Assembly: GCA_964654815.1 (NCBI GenBank)
Contig: CAZZLH010000003.1
Span: 1 to 64,000, forward strand
DNA length: 64,000 bases
Source: ZLKRG08 sp964654815
GTDB taxonomy: Bacteria; Actinomycetota; Actinomycetes; Nanopelagicales; Nanopelagicaceae
Reading direction: 5' to 3'
The notes beneath the pieces were generated by a model, which saw only the letters and a program-made list of their open reading frames with translations, did no database searches and had not been told where the DNA came from. Made by a program: the position numbers and the translations under genes. This document shows positions 51,793 to 61,277 of this stretch, piece by piece (position 1 is the stretch's first letter; every line of letters begins with the position of its first letter).

Positions 51793-52685
51793 TGGCATTT
51801 CTCCATACCGCATCGGGTAGCGCTAAATCCACCGGCTTAAAGAAAGGTCGCCTGCCTTATTTATTGCTTGCGCCAGGTTTGATATTCCTCTTTACCTTCT
51901 TCATATTGCCGATTGCAAATTTAGCTACAACTTCAACTAAGACCCCGGTACAAGGTGGCGATACTGGCAGCTACGAACAGACCTGGGCCTTTGGTAATTA
52001 CTTGACGGCATTTAGCGAGAATAAAGATCAGTTCTTCCGCTCCTTTATCTTTGCCTTTCTCACCACCGTAATCGCTCTGGCGATTGCCTATCCTTTGGCA
52101 TACGCGATTGCATTCAAATCCGGCAAATATAAGAACATTCTCTTGGTGCTCGTAGTGGCTCCCTTCTTCACATCATTCTTACTTCGTACCATTGCTTGGA
52201 AGCAGATTCTTGGTGAAGAAGGTCCGGTAGTGCAGACCCTTAGAAGCCTCCACATAATCTCACCAACTACAACGCTCACCGCCTCTGCGGTGGCGGTGGT
52301 TGCAGGTATGACTTATAACTTCTTGCCATTTATGACCTTGCCACTTTATGCATCCTTAGAGCGTATTGATCCGCGCACACTTGAAGCAGCGGGAGATCTC
52401 TATGCCAATGCATTCACCACTTTCCGCAAGGTAACTTTCCCGCTCTCGCTACCGGGCGTGGTAGCGGGAACTTTGCTCACCTTCATTCCAGCCGCTGGTG
52501 ATTATGTAAACGCCGCAATCTTGGGCAATCCGCAGACGCGCATGCTGGGAAATGTCATCGACTCTAAATTCTTCCGCGTGGTCGATTATCCGACTGCAGC
52601 TGCGCTCTCATTCATGTTGATGGCAGCAATTTTGATTCTGGTCTCGCTCTATATTCGCCGCTCCGGAACGGATGAGTTGGTATGA
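51792..52685 (+). CDS. potB: Polyamine ABC transporter permease PotB
   Basis: A 297-residue inner-membrane permease with six predicted transmembrane segments. The EAA loop that docks to the ATPase is visible as EAAGDLYANAFTTFRKVTFPLSLPG. It overlaps potA by one base and potC by four (ATGA). It is the first of two permease subunits; order B then C follows the classical potABCD operon. Confidence 0.9.
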   Translation: MAFLHTASGSAKSTGLKKGRLPYLLLAPGLIFLFTFFILPIANLATTSTKTPVQGGDTGSYEQTWAFGNYLTAFSENKDQFFRSFIFAFLTTVIALAIAYPLAYAIAFKSGKYKNILLVLVVAPFFTSFLLRTIAWKQILGEEGPVVQTLRSLHIISPTTTLTASAVAVVAGMTYNFLPFMTLPLYASLERIDPRTLEAAGDLYANAFTTFRKVTFPLSLPGVVAGTLLTFIPAAGDYVNAAILGNPQTRMLGNVIDSKFFRVVDYPTAAALSFMLMAAILILVSLYIRRSGTDELV

Positions 52686-53476
52686 GATCGCTCTGGCGTT
52701 GGTTTGGTAATAATCTGATTCGAATTTATGCGGTAATTGGTTTTACCTATCTATTCATCCCAATCGCTTACACCTTTGCCTTCTCCTTTAATGATGCCGG
52801 TAAATCCAACCTAACTTGGCGCGGTTTCACCCTTGGCAATTGGCAGAATCCATGTGGTGCGCCAGATGTTTGTACCGCACTTGGCAATTCAATAAAGGTC
52901 GGGTTACTTTCCACCTTTTTCGCCACCTTACTTGGCACTTTGATTGCATTTGCACTTGGTCGCCACTCATTTAAAGGTCGCTCCAGCACAAACTTACTTA
53001 TCTTTCTTCCCATGGCCACCCCAGAAGTTGTGATGGGCGCATCGCTTCTTGCTATGTTCCTATCACTTAGCATCAATCCGGGATTCCTCACTACCGTGAT
53101 TGCGCACATCATGTTCTGTGTCTCGTTCGTGGTGGTAACAGTTAAGGCGCGCATCGCATCTCTAGATCCGAGACTTGAGCAAGCCGCGATGGATTTATAT
53201 GCCAATGAGTTTGAGACTTTCCGTCGAGTTACGCTGCCTTTAGTAATGCCAGGAATCGCAGCGGCAGCGCTGCTCGCATTTAGCTTGTCATTTGATGACT
53301 TCATCATCACAAACTTCAACTCCGGAACCATGATGACCTTCCCGAAGTTTGTCTACGTCTCGGCAGCTCGCGGCATCCCGCCGCAAGCAAATGTGATCGG
53401 TTCTATGATGTTCTTCCTGGCCCTATTCATCGTAATCGCTGGGCAGATAGTCGGAAGAAAGCGGCAACACGCATGA
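52682..53476 (+). CDS. potC: Polyamine ABC transporter permease PotC
   Basis: A 264-residue second permease with six transmembrane segments. The EAA loop reads EQAAMDLYANEFETFRRVTLPLVMPG, a close match to the PotC family, and FDDFIITNFNSG is typical of this subunit. It overlaps potB and the ureohydrolase gene by four bases each, so the transporter and enzyme are coupled. Confidence 0.9.
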   Translation: MRSLWRWFGNNLIRIYAVIGFTYLFIPIAYTFAFSFNDAGKSNLTWRGFTLGNWQNPCGAPDVCTALGNSIKVGLLSTFFATLLGTLIAFALGRHSFKGRSSTNLLIFLPMATPEVVMGASLLAMFLSLSINPGFLTTVIAHIMFCVSFVVVTVKARIASLDPRLEQAAMDLYANEFETFRRVTLPLVMPGIAAAALLAFSLSFDDFIITNFNSGTMMTFPKFVYVSAARGIPPQANVIGSMMFFLALFIVIAGQIVGRKRQHA

Positions 53477-54471
53477 CCAACCACGGCAATATGTATGGCC
53501 CTAATTTCACTTTCTTAGGTATACCTGCATGCGATCTAGATAAACCAGAGACTTTTAAAGGTGCCGATGTAGTAATTGTGGGCGCACCCATCGATTCCGG
53601 AACCTCGCATCGAAGTGGTGCTAAGTTCGGTCCACAAGCGATTCGTATGGGGGATTACCTCTCACACGATGGCGAAAGACCACATCTTGCGCTTCGAGTT
53701 GATGCGCTGAAAGAGCTGAAGGTATTTGATGCCGGCGATTTGATCATGAATGGTGGCGATTTAGTTGGCTCGCTCAAATTGCTAGAAATCGCTACTGAGA
53801 AAATCTCTAAAGCTGGCGCAATCGCGGTGGTATTGGGTGGCGATCATTCGATTGCCTCCGCGGATGTGGCAGGTATCGCCAATCACCGCGGTAAGGGCAA
53901 GATCTCGATGATTCACTTCGATGCACATGCCGATACCGGTGCTGATCAATTTGGCGCGTTGGTAGGGCATGGCACGCCAATGCGTCGATTGATTGAAAAT
54001 GGACATGTGCGTGGAGATAGATTCTTGCAACTTGGTCTTCGCGGATATTGGCCAGATGATGCGACTTTAAATTGGATGCGCGATCAAGGGATGCGTTCAT
54101 ATGAGATGACTGAGATTCATCATCGCGGATTGAAGAGTGTTCTGGATGAATCTTTTGCGACTTTGACCGATGGCTGTGATGGCGTCTTTCTATCAGTGGA
54201 TATTGATGTGGTTGATCCTGGTATGGCTCCTGGAACTGGCACCCCAGAGCCTGGCGGTATGACCTCACGTGAATTACTTGAAGCGGTAAGACGAATCTGT
54301 CTGGAACTTCCGATTGTTGGAGTTGATGTAGTTGAAGTTGCACCACCATTTGATAGCGCAGATATCACTGCGATCTTGGCTAATCGTGTGGTGCTAGAGG
54401 CGTTAAGCGCGATTGCGGTGCGTAAAAAGGGCGGAAGTTATAGCCCGACTCGTAATCTGCTAGATCGCTAA
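53473..54471 (+). CDS. speB: Agmatinase-type ureohydrolase
   Basis: A 332-residue Mn-dependent arginase-family enzyme. Metal ligands lie in VLGGDHSI, HFDAHAD and SVDIDVVDPG, all intact. Fused in expression to the potDABC operon (four-base overlap with potC). Likely reaction: agmatine to putrescine plus urea. Guanidinobutyrase (giving GABA directly) is an equally plausible alternative, since a GABA-type aminotransferase gene is the neighbour. Its TAA directly abuts the stop of gabT on the other strand. Confidence 0.85.
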   Translation: MTNHGNMYGPNFTFLGIPACDLDKPETFKGADVVIVGAPIDSGTSHRSGAKFGPQAIRMGDYLSHDGERPHLALRVDALKELKVFDAGDLIMNGGDLVGSLKLLEIATEKISKAGAIAVVLGGDHSIASADVAGIANHRGKGKISMIHFDAHADTGADQFGALVGHGTPMRRLIENGHVRGDRFLQLGLRGYWPDDATLNWMRDQGMRSYEMTEIHHRGLKSVLDESFATLTDGCDGVFLSVDIDVVDPGMAPGTGTPEPGGMTSRELLEAVRRICLELPIVGVDVVEVAPPFDSADITAILANRVVLEALSAIAVRKKGGSYSPTRNLLDR

Positions 54472-55788
54472 TTACAGATTCGCAAAGGCATCATCAAGCA
54501 CGCTCATCGCATCCTTGACTAACTCATCGCTGATCACAAGTGGTGGTAAGAAACGAAGCACGTTGCCGTAGGTTCCGGCAGTCAAGAAGAGCACGCCCTG
54601 TTGCTGCGCATATTTAACAATCTTGCCCAGTGCATCGGCATTTGGTTCCTTGCCTCCGGGCTTTACCAATTCGATAGCGACCATCGCACCACGACCGCGT
54701 ACCTCTCCGATGATTGGATACTTCTTCTGCATCGCGTGGAGTGAATCGAACATGATTGCACCGATCTCAGTCGCACGCTGTACCAAGTGCTGTGATTGGA
54801 TGGTTTCGATTGCGCCTAAAGCTGCGGCACATGCGATTGGATTTCCGCCATATGTTCCGCCAAGTCCAGATGGATGAATCTCATCCATAATCTCTGCGCG
54901 ACCAGTTACGGCAGCAAGCGGTAAACCTCCAGCGATTCCCTTAGCTGTGGTGATCAAATCAGGCTCTATACCCTCATCTTCACATGCGAACATCTTTCCG
55001 GTGCGCGCAAAGCCGGTCTGAATCTCATCTGCGATAAATAGCGCGCCATTCTCCTTAGCAAACTTGGCAAGGCCAGGTAGGAATCCCTTAGGAGGAACTA
55101 CGAAGCCACCTTCGCCTTGGATTGGCTCAATGACGATCGCCGCAACATTCTTGGCGCCAACTTCCTTCTCGATCTTATGAATGACCTCTTCCAATACATT
55201 CTGGATATCGCCTTCATGGCGGAATGGATAAGCCATCGGCATTCGATAAATCTCAGGGGTGAAGGGACCGAAGCCCTCTTTGTAAGGCATGTTCTTTGCA
55301 GTCATCGCCATCGTCAGATTTGTTCGGCCGTGATAACCATGTTCGAAGACCACTACTGCTTGACGCTTGGTGTAATGGCGCGCGATCTTGACGGCATTTT
55401 CAACCGCCTCAGCGCCGGAATTAAATAGCGCACTCTTCTTTTTAAAATTACCTGGCGTTAATTGATTTAATTTTTCACAGACTTCGATGTAACCCTCATA
55501 AGGTGCGACCATAAAACAGGTATGTGTGAAGGCTGCGACCTGCTGCTGTACGCGCTCAACTACCTTTGGCGCGCTATTACCAACATTAACTACCGCAATT
55601 CCCGAACCCATATCAATAATCTGATTTCCATCGATATCAAGGAGAATGCCACCTGATGCGTGAGTCACAACCGCAGGAAGTGCCATACCGAGTGAGGCAG
55701 ATACAGCTTCGCTACGTCGTTTAATAATCTCTTGCGACTTTGGACCTGGGATTTCGGTCACGAGTTTGCGTTGTTGCGGCACGTTCAT
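54472..55788 (-). CDS. gabT: 4-aminobutyrate aminotransferase, class III PLP enzyme
   Basis: A 438-residue class III aminotransferase. The PLP lysine is in TTAKGIAGGLPLAAVTGR, preceded by FIADEIQTGFARTG; the substrate pocket motif NSGAEAVENAVKIAR is typical of GabT. It likely converts GABA (or putrescine) and 2-oxoglutarate into succinate semialdehyde (or aminobutyraldehyde) and glutamate. It is convergent with speB with no base between the stop codons. No succinate-semialdehyde dehydrogenase is in the window. ATG 55788 lies six bases from TAGACT on this strand. Confidence 0.88.
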   Translation of the reverse strand: MNVPQQRKLVTEIPGPKSQEIIKRRSEAVSASLGMALPAVVTHASGGILLDIDGNQIIDMGSGIAVVNVGNSAPKVVERVQQQVAAFTHTCFMVAPYEGYIEVCEKLNQLTPGNFKKKSALFNSGAEAVENAVKIARHYTKRQAVVVFEHGYHGRTNLTMAMTAKNMPYKEGFGPFTPEIYRMPMAYPFRHEGDIQNVLEEVIHKIEKEVGAKNVAAIVIEPIQGEGGFVVPPKGFLPGLAKFAKENGALFIADEIQTGFARTGKMFACEDEGIEPDLITTAKGIAGGLPLAAVTGRAEIMDEIHPSGLGGTYGGNPIACAAALGAIETIQSQHLVQRATEIGAIMFDSLHAMQKKYPIIGEVRGRGAMVAIELVKPGGKEPNADALGKIVKYAQQQGVLFLTAGTYGNVLRFLPPLVISDELVKDAMSVLDDAFANL

Positions 55789-55794
55789 TTTTCA

Positions 55795-55800
55795 AGTCTA
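55795..55800 (-). promoter_or_regulatory. -10 box for leaderless gabT transcript
   Basis: On the minus strand TAGACT is followed by six bases (TGAAAA) and ATG 55788. A weak TGGCAA 17 bases upstream may be the -35. It lies back-to-back with the rseP upstream region. Confidence 0.45.
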
Positions 55801-55849
55801 GCGAGGGCATGAGAGTATTGCCAAAGTTAACACGATAGAGGGGGATCAC

Positions 55850-57040
55850 ATGGCTCTGCTTGGAGTTCTCCTCTTTATTCTGGCCCTTCTTTTCTCGGTG
55901 ATGGTTCACGAATTTGGCCATTACTACTTCGCAAAACGCTTTGGCATGAAGGTCACAGAGTTCTTCTTAGGATTCGGTAAGCGCATCTGGTCAACGGTTC
56001 GTGGCGAAACCGAATTCGGTATCAAGGCAATCCCTGCCGGTGGTTACTGCCGCATCGAGGGCATGACTATCCATGATCCGCTTCCGGCTGGAGAAGAGCA
56101 TCGCGCATTTGTAAGCGCATCCACTCCACGCAAATTAATTGTCCTGGGCGCAGGTTCGTTCAATCATTTCGTACTTGCATTTGTAATGATCTTTATAACT
56201 CTGGCAGGAATCGGAGCACAATCTCTATCCTCGACCATTCGTGAGATCGTCCCTTGTGTTTCGCCCACCACAACATGCGCAGCGACAGATCCAATCTCAC
56301 CTGCAGTAAAGGCTGGCTTGAAGGCCGGAGATACCATCATTGCGATCAATGGCAAGAAGACCCAGGCGAATAATTTCTCTGAGGATCTTTCAGTCATCAG
56401 AAAGAATCCGGGCAAGACCTTCACCTTCACAGTCAAGCGCGGTGAGCAGACCCTTGATCTCCAGGTAATTCCAGTAAATCGTACGATTCAGAATTACACC
56501 TATTCATTTGTGGGGATGTCTCTAGCTGATGCCACTTACCGCATGCCGATTCTGGAAGCGACTCAAGGTTCGGGTTCGATCACTTGGTACATGACCAAAG
56601 AGAGCTTCAAAGCGCTTTGGCGTTTACCTTCTATGATCCCAAATCTCTTCCGTGAGACTTTTGGAAATGCGCCACGTGATCCAAGTGGTCCAGTGGGAAT
56701 TGTGGGTGTGGCTCGCGCCTCTGGCGATATCACCAGTAGCAATTCGCTACCAATCAATAATCAGATTGCCATATTCCTATTGATGATCGCATCATTAAAT
56801 ATCTTTGTGGGTATCTTCAATTTGTTACCGCTCTTGCCTCTAGATGGTGGACATATGGCAGTGGCGGCGGTTGATTCATTGCGCTATCGATATGCCGCAC
56901 TTCGTGGTCGCGCCAAACCAGCGCCAATTGATATAAATCGCCTAACTCCAATCACAATCGTGGTCTTTGTTCTCCTGGTCGCGCTCTCAGTGCTCTTGCT
57001 CATAGCCGACATCGTCAATCCCGTTAATCTAAATTTGTAA
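55850..57040 (+). CDS. rseP: Site-2 protease, RseP/Rip1 family zinc metalloprotease
   Basis: An intramembrane protease of 396 aa, family M50. The zinc motif HEFGH is at residues 20-24 in TM1, and the third ligand is in LPLDGGH near the C-terminal membrane segments. A PDZ domain lies between (about 125-230, with AGDTIIAINGKKT). About four transmembrane segments. In actinobacteria this enzyme cleaves anti-sigma factors. GAGGGGGATC precedes ATG 55850. It is followed by ispG, as in mycobacteria. Confidence 0.93.
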   Translation: MALLGVLLFILALLFSVMVHEFGHYYFAKRFGMKVTEFFLGFGKRIWSTVRGETEFGIKAIPAGGYCRIEGMTIHDPLPAGEEHRAFVSASTPRKLIVLGAGSFNHFVLAFVMIFITLAGIGAQSLSSTIREIVPCVSPTTTCAATDPISPAVKAGLKAGDTIIAINGKKTQANNFSEDLSVIRKNPGKTFTFTVKRGEQTLDLQVIPVNRTIQNYTYSFVGMSLADATYRMPILEATQGSGSITWYMTKESFKALWRLPSMIPNLFRETFGNAPRDPSGPVGIVGVARASGDITSSNSLPINNQIAIFLLMIASLNIFVGIFNLLPLLPLDGGHMAVAAVDSLRYRYAALRGRAKPAPIDINRLTPITIVVFVLLVALSVLLLIADIVNPVNLNL

Positions 57041-57059
57041 GCCTTTGGTCAAAATAGGG

Positions 57060-57065
57060 CAGAAT
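57060..57065 (+). promoter_or_regulatory. Candidate -10 box for ispG
   Basis: CAGAAT lies seven bases before ATG 57073, with no ribosome-binding site. It resembles the other short-spaced -10 boxes of this window, but the first base departs from T. Confidence 0.3.
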
Positions 57066-57072
57066 TGCACCC

Positions 57073-58218
57073 ATGGTTGACTTGGGAATCCCGGAATTAA
57101 AGACCCTCGCACCGCGTCGTAAAACCAAGCAATTAATGGTCGGCAACGTGGGCGTCGGCAGCGACTATCCAGTCTCCGTGCAGTCGATGACTACGACACC
57201 CACCGCGGATATCAATGCCACTTTGCAACAGATTGCGGAGTTAACCGCAACTGGTTGTCAGATTGTTCGCGTCGCGGTGCCATCGCAAGATGATGCCGAT
57301 GCGCTTGCCGCCATCGCAAAGAAATCCCAGATACCTGTTATCGCCGATATCCATTTCCAACCAAAATACATTTTTGCCGCAATCGATGCCGGATGCGCTG
57401 GTGTTCGAGTTAATCCGGGCAACATCAAACAATTCGATGACAAAGTAAAAGAGGTGGCAAAGGCTGCTGCCGCTTCAAATACTCCGATCAGAATCGGAGT
57501 CAATGCTGGCTCGCTTGATCCACGTCTCTTGCAGAAGTATGGCAAGGCCACCCCAGAGGCTTTAGTCGAATCAGCGCTTTGGGAAGCGTCGCTATTTGAG
57601 GAGCATGGATTCTCTAACTTCAAGATTTCCGTAAAACATCATGACCCAGTAACGATGGTCAAGGCATATCGAATGTTGGCTGAGCGCTGTGATTACCCAT
57701 TGCACTTAGGCGTAACCGAAGCTGGACCGGCATTCCAAGCCACCATCAAATCTGCCACCGCATTTGGCATTCTCTTGGCCGAAGGAATAGGTGACACCAT
57801 CCGAGTCTCTATGTCCGCTCCACCAGTGGAAGAGGTAAAGGTCGGCATTGCAATTCTGGAGTCACTTGGCTTACGTCAACGCAAATTAGAGATTGTCTCT
57901 TGCCCATCTTGCGGTCGCGCCCAGGTAGATGTCTACACCTTGGCCGAGAAAGTCCAAGCTGGCTTGCAAGGAATGACAGTGCCACTTCGCGTGGCAGTTA
58001 TGGGCTGCGTGGTTAATGGTCCAGGTGAAGCGCGCGAAGCAGATTTAGGTGTGGCATCTGGTAATGGCAAGGGACAGATCTTCGTTAAAGGTCAGGTAAT
58101 CAAGACCGTTCCGGAAGCGCAAATCGTTGAGACTTTGATTGAGGAAGCAATGAGACTTGGCGAGGAGATGGAAGCTGCCGGAATAGCTTCTGGCGAACCA
58201 CAGGTAGAGGTCAAATAA
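57073..58218 (+). CDS. ispG: 4-hydroxy-3-methylbut-2-enyl diphosphate synthase (GcpE)
   Basis: An Fe-S enzyme of the MEP isoprenoid pathway, 381 aa. The [4Fe-4S] ligands are in [11 protein letters not shown] and [11 protein letters not shown]. The TIM-barrel part has [15 protein letters not shown] and [11 protein letters not shown]. Its presence shows that the organism uses the MEP pathway, although dxr, its usual upstream neighbour in actinobacteria, is not here. It abuts proS without spacing. Confidence 0.96.
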   Translation: MVDLGIPELKTLAPRRKTKQLMVGNVGVGSDYPVSVQSMTTTPTADINATLQQIAELTATGCQIVRVAVPSQDDADALAAIAKKSQIPVIADIHFQPKYIFAAIDAGCAGVRVNPGNIKQFDDKVKEVAKAAAASNTPIRIGVNAGSLDPRLLQKYGKATPEALVESALWEASLFEEHGFSNFKISVKHHDPVTMVKAYRMLAERCDYPLHLGVTEAGPAFQATIKSATAFGILLAEGIGDTIRVSMSAPPVEEVKVGIAILESLGLRQRKLEIVSCPSCGRAQVDVYTLAEKVQAGLQGMTVPLRVAVMGCVVNGPGEAREADLGVASGNGKGQIFVKGQVIKTVPEAQIVETLIEEAMRLGEEMEAAGIASGEPQVEVK

Positions 58219-59940
58219 ATGTTGAAGATGTCATCGCTCTTCTTGCGCACGTTACGCGATGACCCAGCAGATGCCTCAGTTACTTCGCATAAATTATTGG
58301 TTCGCGCCGGATATATCCGACCAATTGCCGCCGGAATCTTCTCTTGGTTGCCGCTTGGGGTTATCGCGCTACGTAATGTCGAACGAGTAATTCGTGAAGA
58401 GATGGATGCGGCAGGTTTTCAAGAGGTGCACTTTCCAGCGCTGCTTCCTAAAGATGCCTATGAAGCCACAAATCGTTGGGAAGAATATGGGCCAAATCTA
58501 TTTCGTTTGAAAGACCGCAGAGGCAGCGATTATTTACTGGGGCCTACCCATGAAGAGATGTTTACTCTCATGGTCAAAGGCGAATACTCTTCCTATCGCG
58601 ACCTACCTTTGTCGATCTACCAAATCCAAACTAAGTATCGAGATGAGGCACGTCCTCGCTCTGGGATCATCCGTGGCCGCGAATTTGTCATGAAAGATTC
58701 TTACTCTTTTGATTTAGATGATGCCGGACTCGAACTTTCCTATCAAAGACATCGCGATGCATATATCAAGACCTTCGATCGATTGGGAATGAAATACAAC
58801 ATCGTAAGTGCGATGGCTGGCGCGATGGGCGGCTCTAAGTCAGAGGAATTCCTTGCACCTTGCGCTACCGGCGAGGACACATATGTGCTCTGCCCCAAGT
58901 GTGGTTATGCGGCAAATGTCGAGGCGATGAAGACCGTGGTTCCTGCAGGTGATGGCAACTTCCCACCACTTGAAGTTTTGGATACTCCAAATACGCCAAC
59001 TATCGATACTTTAGTTGAAGTCATGAATCAGAAATATGGCAGCGGTTATAAAGCAAGCGATACCTTAAAGAACATTATGCTCTTGGTAGATGGCAAGCCA
59101 TATGCAATCTTGGTTCCGGGTGATCGTGAAGTCGATCTAAAGCGCGTCGAAGCGAATTTGGCTGGCGCCAATGAGATCAAGATCTTTGAAGACGATGATT
59201 TCAAGAAGTATCCAAATCTGGTCAAGGGATATATCGGCCCACAAGATGCCAAAGCCAATCAAATTACGCTTCTTGCTGATCCCAGAGTCGCACCAGGCAC
59301 GGCTTGGATAACTGGCGCAAATAAGAAGGATCGCCACGCTCGTTATGTGGTCAACGGCCGTGATTTTGTGGTCGATGGCTATATCGAAGCTGCCGAAGTA
59401 CGCGCCGGCGACACCTGTCCTGATTGCCAGGCTGAGGTAGTGATAGATCGCGCAATTGAAATTGGCCATATCTTCCAATTGGGTCGTAAATATGCCAAAG
59501 CGCTTGATCTGACTGTTCTAGATCAAAACGGTAAATCACAAGTAGTGACTATGGGTTCGTACGGAATCGGCGTAAGTCGCGCTGTTGCAGCGATTGCCGA
59601 ACAGACCGCCGATGAATTGGGACTTTGCTGGCCGGTAGAGATCGCACCTGCGATGGTGCATATTGTGGCAACCGGTAAAGAGGATGCGCCATTTGATGCC
59701 GCGCTCGCCTTGGGTGAAGAGTTAGAAGCCATGGGTATCTCTGTTATGTTGGATGATCGCCGCGATCCCAGCGCGGGAGTTAAATTTAAAGATGCCGAGT
59801 TAATTGGTAATCCAATTATCGTGATTGTGGGCAAGAGTTTGGCAGAGGGCAAAGTGGAGATTCGAATTCGCGCCACCAAAGAGAAGTGTGAAGCCCAAGT
59901 CTCTGAGGCAGCGGCGGAGATCGCCAAACTACTCTCGTGA
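58219..59940 (+). CDS. proS: Prolyl-tRNA synthetase, bacterial type
   Basis: A class II synthetase of 573 aa. Motif 2 region is [22 protein letters not shown]; motif 3 is near [17 protein letters not shown]. The bacterial-type editing insertion (about 225-385, YbaK-like) is present. The anticodon-binding domain is C-terminal. ATG 58219 directly follows the ispG stop. The stop overlaps the next gene by four bases (GTGA). Confidence 0.96.
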   Translation: MLKMSSLFLRTLRDDPADASVTSHKLLVRAGYIRPIAAGIFSWLPLGVIALRNVERVIREEMDAAGFQEVHFPALLPKDAYEATNRWEEYGPNLFRLKDRRGSDYLLGPTHEEMFTLMVKGEYSSYRDLPLSIYQIQTKYRDEARPRSGIIRGREFVMKDSYSFDLDDAGLELSYQRHRDAYIKTFDRLGMKYNIVSAMAGAMGGSKSEEFLAPCATGEDTYVLCPKCGYAANVEAMKTVVPAGDGNFPPLEVLDTPNTPTIDTLVEVMNQKYGSGYKASDTLKNIMLLVDGKPYAILVPGDREVDLKRVEANLAGANEIKIFEDDDFKKYPNLVKGYIGPQDAKANQITLLADPRVAPGTAWITGANKKDRHARYVVNGRDFVVDGYIEAAEVRAGDTCPDCQAEVVIDRAIEIGHIFQLGRKYAKALDLTVLDQNGKSQVVTMGSYGIGVSRAVAAIAEQTADELGLCWPVEIAPAMVHIVATGKEDAPFDAALALGEELEAMGISVMLDDRRDPSAGVKFKDAELIGNPIIVIVGKSLAEGKVEIRIRATKEKCEAQVSEAAAEIAKLLS

Positions 59941-60677
59941 TCTTCTTTCTCTGCACTGCTGCATTTGCGGCAGGCTTCTTTGATGCCATTGCAGGGGGCG
60001 GGGGATTAATTCAATTACCAGCGTTATTGGTGGGGCTATCCGATAAACCGGTCGTAAATATCCTCGGAACCAATAAGTTTGCCGCGATATTCGGCACAGC
60101 CAGCGCAGCCAATCGATACCGAAAAGGCATCCAGATTGATAAAAAGTTATTGGCTGCAATGTTGCTACCAGCTTTCTTTGGCTCTATGGGCGGAGCTCAG
60201 CTTGCTGCAAAGATCCCTACTGATAATTTACGAGTGGCGGTATTCATCGCTCTGATTGTCATCTTTATTTACACAGTACTAAATCCCAAACTGGGCCATG
60301 AAGAGAGACCAAAGGTCAATTATTGGATCGCAGGAACTGCCGCACTTGCGATCGGTTTCTATGATGGAATCTTCGGACCAGGTACCGGAACATTCTTGAT
60401 GGCAGTTTTAGTTGGCGTTCTGGGTTATGCATTCTTAACCGCATCCGCTATCGCGAAGTTCACCAATGTTGCCACCAATCTTGCCGCGCTTATCATCTTC
60501 GCCAAGCATGGCGCGGTGCTCTGGGGGATTGGGATTGCACTTGCGATCTCAAATGTTTTGGGTGCGCTGATTGGTTCGCATATGGCGATAAAGGGTGGCT
60601 CACCACTGGTGCGCAAGGTCTTCCTGCTTATGACGGCGCTACTTATTGCGAAGGTAGGTTATGACGTATTAGGGTGA
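59937..60677 (+). CDS. TauE/SafE (DUF81) family membrane permease
   Basis: A 246-residue protein with about seven to eight transmembrane segments. Repeated family motifs are visible: [17 protein letters not shown] near the N-terminus and [14 protein letters not shown] in the second half, the two halves of the duplicated fold. Members export or import sulfonates, sulfite or other organic anions; the substrate here is unknown. GTG 59937 overlaps the proS stop, so it is translationally coupled to a tRNA synthetase, which says little about its role. Confidence 0.85.
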   Translation: MIFFLCTAAFAAGFFDAIAGGGGLIQLPALLVGLSDKPVVNILGTNKFAAIFGTASAANRYRKGIQIDKKLLAAMLLPAFFGSMGGAQLAAKIPTDNLRVAVFIALIVIFIYTVLNPKLGHEERPKVNYWIAGTAALAIGFYDGIFGPGTGTFLMAVLVGVLGYAFLTASAIAKFTNVATNLAALIIFAKHGAVLWGIGIALAISNVLGALIGSHMAIKGGSPLVRKVFLLMTALLIAKVGYDVLG

Positions 60678-60699
60678 GCCCTATCGCAAGGAAAACAAC

Positions 60700-60799
60700 N
60701 NNNNNNNNNNNNNNNNNNNNNNNNNNNNNNNNNNNNNNNNNNNNNNNNNNNNNNNNNNNNNNNNNNNNNNNNNNNNNNNNNNNNNNNNNNNNNNNNNNN
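60700..60799. other. Assembly gap (100 N) between the TauE-type gene and rimP
   Basis: The flanks share only the short AAACAAC, so an overlap merge is suggested but not proven. No gene is visibly broken; the surrounding bases are A-rich spacer. Confidence 0.9.
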
Positions 60800-60833
60800 A
60801 AACAACTAAAAAACAAGAAAATAGGAATTACAA

Positions 60834-61277
60834 ATGGCGCTTAAAGATCAAATCTTCGAGCTAGCAGAACCGCTGGTAAATCAAGCCGGGCTAGTTCTTG
60901 AAGAGGTTCAGGTTCAAACCCCAGGTAAGCATCGCTTTGTCACGATTATCGTAGATAGTGAGAGCGGTTTAAATTTAGATCAAGTCACTGAGATCAGCAG
61001 AAAAATAAATGAGGCCATGGATGGCGCAAATTTCATGGGGGAACAGCCATACACCCTAGAGGTCACCTCTCCCGGTGTGGATCGTCCGCTAACTGCGCCG
61101 CGTCATTGGCGCAAGAATATTGATCGTTTGGTGAAGCTAACCAAGCAGGATGGCGATACTTTAAAGGCGCGCATTCTCTCAGTGACTGACGATGCTGTGA
61201 CATTAGATTGCGGCACCATTGATTTTTCCGAGATAAAAAAAGCCATCATCGAAGTCGAATTTAATCGTAAGCCATGA
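60834..61277 (+). CDS. rimP: Ribosome maturation factor RimP
   Basis: A 147-residue factor for 30S subunit maturation. The family features are the N-terminal domain with LEEVQVQ, and YTLEVTSPGVDRPLTAPRHW leading to the C-terminal SH3-like domain. An AATAGGAATT ribosome-binding region precedes ATG 60834. It overlaps nusA by four bases (ATGA), giving the universal rimP-nusA-infB order. Confidence 0.94.
   Translation: MALKDQIFELAEPLVNQAGLVLEEVQVQTPGKHRFVTIIVDSESGLNLDQVTEISRKINEAMDGANFMGEQPYTLEVTSPGVDRPLTAPRHWRKNIDRLVKLTKQDGDTLKARILSVTDDAVTLDCGTIDFSEIKKAIIEVEFNRKP

Noticed and set aside
52768..53331. Long minus-strand frame opposite potC (187 codons)
   Set aside because: It lies fully antisense to a clear permease gene, has no recognisable domain, and mirrors the codon pattern of potC.
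53807..54349. Minus-strand frame opposite the ureohydrolase gene (180 codons)
   Set aside because: His/Ser/Arg-rich translation typical of an antisense shadow, with no domain.
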